A DNA stretch of 38,384 nucleotides from a virus. The stretch covers positions 5,604-43,987 of the IMG/VR virus record IMGVR_UViG_3300000117_009450. One strand, 5' to 3'. This document shows, piece after piece, positions 26,701 through 32,900 of the stretch. The translations under genes and the position numbers were made by a program. The notes under the pieces were generated by a model. It saw nothing but the letters and a program-made list of their open reading frames with translations, was not told the origin of the DNA and made no database searches. Numbering within the stretch: the first letter of the stretch is position 1; every line of letters begins with the position of its first letter.

Positions 26701-29700
26701 ACGAATTTTTCAAAGCAAGAAATAAATTTGAAAAAGATTTAGGTAGTAATAAATTTGCTTTTGATTTCTTCAGAAAAAGAAGAGATAGAAACAAACAAGC
26801 TGGACGACCAAATATGGGATTAAAAGGTAATTTTACTGCCGCTAATCTTTATAAAGGTTTTAGAGATGAATATGATAGAGAATTACAGGCCACATTAGCA
26901 AATAATAAAGAAATGACTCCAGAGGAAGCAAGACAAGCAACTCTGGATAAGATTTATGGAGAGAAAGGAATCTTTGAATCGTTTGGGGGTACAAGAGAAG
27001 GTTTTGAAAGACAATTAGATAGAAGAGATCTGGCTCGAAGTTCTGTTGGTAGTAGTTCAAATTTCAGGGCCGCTAATAAATCAGGAATAGAAGCTGCAAA
27101 ATATGCAAAGAGAAGAGGAGAAGATCCTCAAGAAGCGTATTTTGAAGCTAGAAATCAAGCATTAAGAGAAAATATCAATCGGAAAAAAACCAATATATTA
27201 AGAAATTTTGAAGCAGGTAGGGGTGACGATCTTTCTTTGGAAGAACAGCGCATGCTAGGAATTAGTAAAGAAGAGTATAGTGCTTCAAACGCTAATAGAA
27301 AAGCCCAAATAAATAAAGAATTGATGGATCCTACTACAGAAAGAGGCAAGTCGGAGGCAGGAGTTACCGCGCGATCAGAAAAGCGTGAAGCGGATATAAA
27401 GGCCAGAGTCGATAAAAGGATGAAAGAATATCAAGACGGCATGGATGAGATCATGGTACGATCTAAGATAGAAGCAGAAAAGGAATTGGAAGAACAACGT
27501 ATAGCAGACTTAGAAAGAAAATATGGTCCAGAAACTGTTGCTAGGATCAGGAAGGAGCAGCAAGAGAAAAATGACAAATTTGATGAAGAGTATGGCACAG
27601 ATTTCGGATCAGCTACTAGTGACCAGATGAAAGCAAGAATTCTTAGAGAAGAACAAGCGGCTACTATGGCCGAGCGCAATAAAAGAACGAAGGATATAGA
27701 AGCAAAAGCTGTAAAAGCTGTTGAGGAAAGAAAAGAAAGAATAAAAATACAGGAAGAAGTATTAGCAAGAGAGGCTGAAGCAGAACAAGCTCAAAAAGAT
27801 CGTTTAGATTTTCTTATTTCAGAAACTAACCAACGTATTAAAAATAAGCTTAATGAAATAGATGTTGCGAAGTTGCCATATGAAACAGCTATGGCTTATC
27901 TAAATCCATTTGATGCAACAGCAGCAGACGATACAGAAATTTCATCTAAAAAAGCAGAACTTAATAATATATTTAAAGCCAGATATGCATTAATGCATCT
28001 TAAAAATCCTGAAAGATATGATGCTCCAAGGAATATAGCTGATGTATATGATTTCTTAAACAAAGAAGGTCTTAATCCCGATACAGGAATAGCTTCAGCA
28101 GGTAGATCATTTACTACTACTGGAGAATTTGGCAGAATAATGGAGAAAGATGCTCGAGCTCAAAAAAATATAGATCTTGGTTATGATATGGGCATGGTAC
28201 CAGTAAGAGCTTTGTCTGCGGTTGCGCTTGGTCCATTATCCTCATTCTTATTGGATACATCAGCTACTTATGCTGCTTCTGGTAAAGATACAGAAGGAGC
28301 AGCGGTAGATGCTGGTATATCAGGAGCTATTGAGCTTGGTCTGAATGCTATTTCTCCGACTATAGCTAAAGTTTTTAAACAAATTCCATTTGAAGCCTTA
28401 ACAAAAAATCGTTCTCTAGGTGTAGTAGACTTATTTCAAGCAGTATCTGCAAGATCGAAAGCTGCAGCTTCTGAAACAGCCTCCAGAAATAAAGCAGCTA
28501 ATAGAGCAATAGTTAAGACTTTGAAAAAAGGTCTGGGCCGTGAACCAACAGCTAATGAAGTAATGGCTTTTAGTGAAGCATTTAATGTTGATGGAAATGT
28601 TGACGGGGCGGTAGCTTATGCTAGAGACTTTGCAGATATGCCTGGTACTGATGTATTTAAAATAGATATTAGAAAATTAGTGACAGGCACTGCAGATGAA
28701 GGGGATGTAAGAGCTTTCTTGCTGCCTGATAGTAACTTTAAGAAACCACCAACAGTAAGAGCACAAAGATTGTTGGACGAAAAGAGTTTGCTTGAAGGAT
28801 CTGAAAATTTAGGTCCTATGACTAGAGAGCAAAAAGCTGGTTTAGAAAATTTTTACAGAAGAGATGCTGAAATTGAATCCTTGCTTCCTAAAGAAGGTCT
28901 AAAATTTGATTCTGTAGTTCCCGATAGCGATCTCTATCAAATCTCACCTCCACCAACAAATAGGACGCCAACAAGTTATAAACAAGCACCGCCACCAGTT
29001 GGAGCTCCTATTGATATACCTGGAGTTAATAGTATCGATGACCTAGTAGATCCTAGGATGCCAACAAGTTTTAAACAAGCACCACCAGCAAACACAATAC
29101 CATCAGCTAATAAACCTTTACAGTCTAGTTTAACCCCAGCGGATAGAGGTGCCCAAGCGAAACAAATTATCAATAATGTCCCTGCAGCTTCTAGAACAGA
29201 AGCAGAAACTGCTCTCGTTAATCAAGCTATTACAGATCCAGACATACTAAAGACTATGCGCAAAGGAGGAATGGTATATGCTAGTAACGGTATGTTAATT
29301 CCATATCGACCACAAGGAACAGATACAGTTCCAGCTATGCTAACTCCTGGAGAATTTGTGGTCAATAGAAATGCTACTAGTCAATATTTACCAGTTTTAA
29401 GAGCTATCAATAGCGGATACAATACTCACGGTCAAATGGTTAATCATCTGGCTCGTGGAGGAGTAGCAGGTTCACCTCAATATCTCCAAAATGGTGGATT
29501 AGCAGCTGGGGGTGTTAATAATGGTGTATCAGTTAATAGTCAAATTGGAGGAATAGAAGAATTAAAAGCCGTTGTAAATCAGCTAAATGAAGCTATATCT
29601 GGTGGTACAGAAAATATGACAAATGTCGCTACACAAATCTCAAATACGTCTCAATCTCTAGCTTCTGGAGCTCAATCTTTGAATGAAGCTGGTACAAATA

Positions 29701-29906
29701 TACCAACTCAGATTACACAACAGCAAAGACTCACCGTGGATCATGCTGGCATACCACAGAATATAGGAGCAGAATTTGGGAAATCAGCAGACTATGCTAT
29801 TGGCCAAGCAGACGCAAGATCAGCACAACAATTAAATGATCTTAATACTGCAAATGAAGGCGCATTTGGTTTACCATCTCCTAATAACAACTCTACTATA
29901 TCTTAA
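20715..29906 (+). CDS. Tape measure protein (3063 residues)
   Basis: A giant tail tape measure, which sets tail length and passes through the tube during DNA ejection. Residues 1-150 are Asn/Ala-rich helices. Residues 160-440 form the TP901-type core (FDRQLVRISQVSGTAVSNLKG, FAVESSDIIAAIQRAGGVF, TIATGLRTIFTRLQRES). About 470-505 and 898-1000 are hydrophobic and may span membrane on ejection. Four TDxVPAMLTPGEFV segments recur near residues 531, 734, 1826 and 2875. Residues 625-715 hold an insert with D653 and E660-A-K662. Residues 1879-1909 hold two EF-hand-type loops. Long coiled coils (1020-1780 and 2050-2350) and a Pro-rich stretch with duplicated PTSYKQAPP/PTSFKQAPP motifs (about 2750-2795) follow. 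Start: ATG after AGGA at ten bases. No lysozyme or peptidase motif was recognised. Confidence 0.92.
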   Translation: MANAFNLTAQINIRGPSNVNKVVSGIQKQLNGLNANVNLGINRSTTKTLAAANKQLQAINANLNKVAGSATRANTSMAQFAKSANSLGGTGNVASKINSASKATQQLGKNAKISFKDIKLARTEIEEFGRQSALAIRRFTAFASVTSVIYGVNNAINRALGDFVKFDRQLVRISQVSGTAVSNLKGLQGTIGDLATSIGVSSSSLAEISVTLTQAGFSVREVQKALRALALTDVAPTFNNLNQTVEGSIALLRQFSIGAGQLEASLGSINAVAAKFAVESSDIIAAIQRAGGVFAAASRGVSEGTNALNEFIAVFTAVRSTTREGAETIATGLRTIFTRLQRESTIDALKEFGVSLQDAQGKFVGAYKAVQLLSEGLGGLDPRDIRFSKIVEELGGFRQIGKVIPLIGQFATAQKALSVANQGQGSLAESNAKAQAALAIQFARVREEFLRLVRDVAGTDSFKGLVTQALNLASALIKVADSVKGIVPILGLLAAARGASAITQFGRGFGGGLRRTQGFASGGTVPGSGNTDSVPAMLTPGEFVLRKSSVRAIGTEKLHKMNKFSGGSLVKQTQFTRTGKFLSNTYGSLRKKVDPKAKYSADINPIPVPTATVLPSMKARASKKPGMYHWENFEKAVASKYGLQAAGGRSFLDYPGSLGEAKFLKKGATYANDKETGFLKGNNNQTMLAKYVGHMLNKGQYAPGEVDVYYPENINEIRKNLPKPKREATGGSIQDTVPAMLTPGEFVMNKKSAKAVGYGNLRKMNTRPQGFNKGGVVGFNTGGLAAMKGRGGTIDISSFNSQLAGLENAFASMGAPVDQLTNAVMKNGKVSYNSYRALIRQSKANIDLARSSAKTSDDLKKVAAMEKQLMAIRKKGAAQARGGGGGGAALAKMFDPQSMFYFTAALGSASVGLESFDTAVTTGISTTINSLLAMGLTVSTAVQTFSALSTALAGTRIASIAASLGLTGVGAVLGPITITMGVLAAAVAGTIAIFQGLDAAAKKRLEQERKQAQSGLDTAATRTTKALEKLSKEASAVNFQEAIGAAASQAGASDALARTTLTGVSQDRQNVSLENPSSFKRWARDAAANLTFGYVDSLQDATDNNKNRAQEAAKKLADIYGKQAAAQMSLATARFNAGFTLGDLSGDAAKRRRGGTLTEAETTNADIFDSLVEARLKSDEIYIQSQIKAAESNRQLTTAEINQHRDRVRSLVELDNSEANLASKIAENARAQEAARQIAYQLSKNFISLNNKIQASANIIDAESQARQSSIESLAAIADGSLKIAEVADRASIALNNLAGATPQERQQALTATRNNLTSVLGRDRANEITALSGLDVDSLQSGVEDVISRTPVNKLSGAIQAQLAGGVDRQLGPGASADTRKQFKALSEQTGKQIENRISALNADDPDYNRKRQAIIDEETDKFNEALEKTTDAARETATTINDQLNKALNNFASNLNQAAALEAKAQELRYAGIKQQESNNNRISQIMTRESSVTPSSIAARGRNEAMALAGTTDPNSIKNNILAGTDRIGRLRERLDESTDQGERKLLIEAIDNETRSINNNRKALDVLSETTQEVIDSLLEEAETRNALQDANKQFADTLLTSGPAELKALDESLVRANQRLNGFIPQAGASERKKFFELLKSTGSVRQAQQGVAADMRKTDLQTLDQTRASRELLLSNQIFQQLTAQGVDKQTASVQAGQQARQRIREDDANIYAQMGGEAGLGALGRSIVGAATATMFDPRNDPVMGALADSLNNQVGQQAELNTTLVNLNQTLADLTREMGEDAYRKNVESINPARRSMGGLIYASDGQYINFKPKGTDTVPAMLTPGEFVVNRQATQKNMGLLQSINGGQVNTYSGGGKVSYLRGGGFAQRDTNKDGVITIGAEDASGLRDPNGDGRITFAEYMVGEARTDPKMRAAAESMNKALNKPMRNATDFLRAEGVADMVDTFGPSAESLATYQKIEDEEFQRSLDEYDRIYGVDGKGGIKDTDEFFKARNKFEKDLGSNKFAFDFFRKRRDRNKQAGRPNMGLKGNFTAANLYKGFRDEYDRELQATLANNKEMTPEEARQATLDKIYGEKGIFESFGGTREGFERQLDRRDLARSSVGSSSNFRAANKSGIEAAKYAKRRGEDPQEAYFEARNQALRENINRKKTNILRNFEAGRGDDLSLEEQRMLGISKEEYSASNANRKAQINKELMDPTTERGKSEAGVTARSEKREADIKARVDKRMKEYQDGMDEIMVRSKIEAEKELEEQRIADLERKYGPETVARIRKEQQEKNDKFDEEYGTDFGSATSDQMKARILREEQAATMAERNKRTKDIEAKAVKAVEERKERIKIQEEVLAREAEAEQAQKDRLDFLISETNQRIKNKLNEIDVAKLPYETAMAYLNPFDATAADDTEISSKKAELNNIFKARYALMHLKNPERYDAPRNIADVYDFLNKEGLNPDTGIASAGRSFTTTGEFGRIMEKDARAQKNIDLGYDMGMVPVRALSAVALGPLSSFLLDTSATYAASGKDTEGAAVDAGISGAIELGLNAISPTIAKVFKQIPFEALTKNRSLGVVDLFQAVSARSKAAASETASRNKAANRAIVKTLKKGLGREPTANEVMAFSEAFNVDGNVDGAVAYARDFADMPGTDVFKIDIRKLVTGTADEGDVRAFLLPDSNFKKPPTVRAQRLLDEKSLLEGSENLGPMTREQKAGLENFYRRDAEIESLLPKEGLKFDSVVPDSDLYQISPPPTNRTPTSYKQAPPPVGAPIDIPGVNSIDDLVDPRMPTSFKQAPPANTIPSANKPLQSSLTPADRGAQAKQIINNVPAASRTEAETALVNQAITDPDILKTMRKGGMVYASNGMLIPYRPQGTDTVPAMLTPGEFVVNRNATSQYLPVLRAINSGYNTHGQMVNHLARGGVAGSPQYLQNGGLAAGGVNNGVSVNSQIGGIEELKAVVNQLNEAISGGTENMTNVATQISNTSQSLASGAQSLNEAGTNIPTQITQQQRLTVDHAGIPQNIGAEFGKSADYAIGQADARSAQQLNDLNTANEGAFGLPSPNNNSTIS

Positions 29907-29918
29907 GGCCAAAAAGAC

Positions 29919-32900
29919 ATGAATAATGTACATATTTTTGAAAATGTAGGATTAAAATGTAAGACAGAAAATAATAAAATTATTCTATTAAAAACCTTGG
30001 TCGGATATAATAATTTCCAAGACTCACAAGTAGGCTCTTCTGTACCATATTTAATTAGGAATGTTGCCCAAAAGAAATATGAAGTAGGTGTTGGTGAATT
30101 AGGTAAAGATAAGGATTTTTATATTGTTAGAGAAAAGGTAATATCCTCTTCTAATAATGGTGATCCTGTAGAACTTATAGGGGTTGATAGTGAATTCTAT
30201 ATCTTTGCTAATGAATATAATTTTAATACAGCCTTTAATAATGTCATACTTAAAGACGACAGTTTTGATGTAGATAATGTTAGAGCTATATATATAGTAG
30301 ATACTTCCAAAGGTTCTATTTCTGCCACACTACCACCCGCCCAAGCCAATCAATCATTAGTAGTAGATTTTAAAACAGTTAATAATGCTAGTGGTCAATT
30401 AGTAATTAAATGTTCTGAAAATTATACCGTTCATAGTTTGCCCGGTAAAGATAAACATATCACATTAGTCTGTACTGGTTCTAAATGGGTTCCACTACAA
30501 GATAACCAAAAACAACAAACTACTTTTAGTAAATTCTCAAATCCATCTTTTTCTGCACAAGCTGATCCTGCTGGAGCTACTGGCTCATTACAGTATAAAG
30601 TTGACGCTACAACCTTTGGCGACACCAAAGCATTTTTTGGTCCAAATGACACAATACTATTAGGTGGCACAGGAATAGTTGATAATGCTCATATTATATT
30701 GCCTACCACTGGCGTTGGCGCTAATAATAATGTGATATTTAATAACCAACATGCTAGTGGTGATTTTACTGTTCATGGTAGTGCTAGTGGTATAGGCTTA
30801 TCGTTTAGTCATGATGGAGGTCTAGGACTTAATGTTCCTACAGGACATTTTGCTCCCTCCAGTGGAGATGTAATATTTTATGGTAGCGGCGATTTTAATG
30901 ATGCTAGAAAAAATCTATTCTTTTCTTATGATGGTAGACTAGGTATTAATATTCCTTCTGGTAGTAGACCACAAACCGTTGCTCATTTCATAAATGTTTC
31001 TGATTGTTCAGAGACTTTAAGACTAGAAAATAAAGCAGTTTGTCATCCAGCAAATCTTACATTATTACATAACCCACCCCTCTCCACTATTCCTGCTAAT
31101 AGCACCATAGCTACCATCGCTATGTCCTCTAAAAATAGTGCTAGTAATGAAGTAGATTATGTACAATTATTGGGTAGGGTTTTAGATTTTACTAATGGTC
31201 AAACTAAAGGTGAATTTGGTTTAATTGTAAACAGTGGTAATGCCGCTATTCAAACCATAAAAACTAACGCTAGTCAAACATCACTAAATCATGGGACTTC
31301 TAGATTATCTGTCTCCGACAGTTCTGCTGGTATTGCTAGTCCAGAAATTACATTTTCAGGCACAAGTATAAATTTTGTTGATTTAGCTTCAGGCCAATCT
31401 GGAGTTGTTAATTTTGGCACAATTAATACTAATCTTATCACACCCAATACATTAAAATTAGACACATTAAGCACAAACAGTTTATTAACAGTTAATTCTG
31501 ATAAAGAAGTTGTAGCAGCAAGCACAGGAAATGCAATAGCTATTGCAAATGCTCCTTCTGGTAGAATACTATCAACAGAAGCTAATGGTATTGTCACTAC
31601 AGACATTAGTCTTGATGATTATTTCAGAACTAATAGAGATGTTATTTATAATAGTTTTCCAAAGAGACAAGCAGAAGGTTGTCTACAACAAATCATATTT
31701 ATTGAACCAAATGTATCAGAGAGAGAATTTTCTATCGGTGATCAGATAGAAATAACTGACGCTGATGGTACTGTGACATATAATTTTGTTACTGGTATAT
31801 CTTCTAATAATGGCATAATTACTACTTTAAATTGTGCTGATCTAATTAGTTCATCTACTATTCCTGGCATATCTGTTCAGTCAATTACTAAAGGCTTTAC
31901 TCTTACATTAGAAAAGTATGTAGATCCAGAGATTACTGCATTAAACGATTCTACATTTATAGTTTTAAGTACACAACCTGGACAAAATACTATATTTAAT
32001 GGAGATAAAGCCAACCTGGGATTTACTGTTTATGCTGACTCTTTAGTTCCAGCATTAGACATTAGACCTTCGGGAGCCAATCCCGCTAGAGTATTTACTG
32101 GTCAGTATTATAGTTATTCTACACAAGCAAATAGTGCTCCTTTAACAATTTTAGTAGACGCTTCTGGTAGAGGAACCAGTGAGTCAGCATACAATACCGC
32201 TAATTTTAATAATGCTGCTATTCCCAGATGGTCTGGTTTTGTAACTGATGTAGGTGTTAATGGTCGACCTAGTGCTTTTGGCACCTTTGATCAGCAAGGT
32301 AATGTTGCAGAATGGATAGCTGTAAATACTCAACAGCATAATACAAGTGAGTCTAGGTATGTAGCAGGTGGTAATTTTGCTAGTACTTTAGAACAAATGA
32401 AGGCTGTTGAAGCTTTAAGTTCTATGTCAGGAGCATCTGGTGTTGGTATTAGACTTGCTAGTGTGTTTAATAAACAAGATAGTGATTATATTAGTGGTGT
32501 GCTAGGCTTAAACTTTGCAGATATTACCAATCCATTAAATATATCATCTGCCACAGGATTACAACTATATAATAGTAGTACAGATACATTTTCTGATTTA
32601 ACCTTTTCTGGTCTTGGAACAGTTACAAGACAGTACAGAATGGGTATAAATGAAATTACTAACAGGCAATATGTAGAATTCTTAAATGCTATAGGTTCTG
32701 GAAATGCAGGCGATGTACTAAACTTATTTGATTCCAGAATGGAAACAAGTGTTGCTGGAGGTATTGAGAAAACTAGTTCTGTAATATGTGCCCCAAGAAA
32801 CATGTTACATACGTATAGTGTGAAAACAGACTATGATAATAAACCAGTTAATTTTGTTAATTATTTAAGTGCTGTTAGATTTGCTAATTGGATTAATAAT

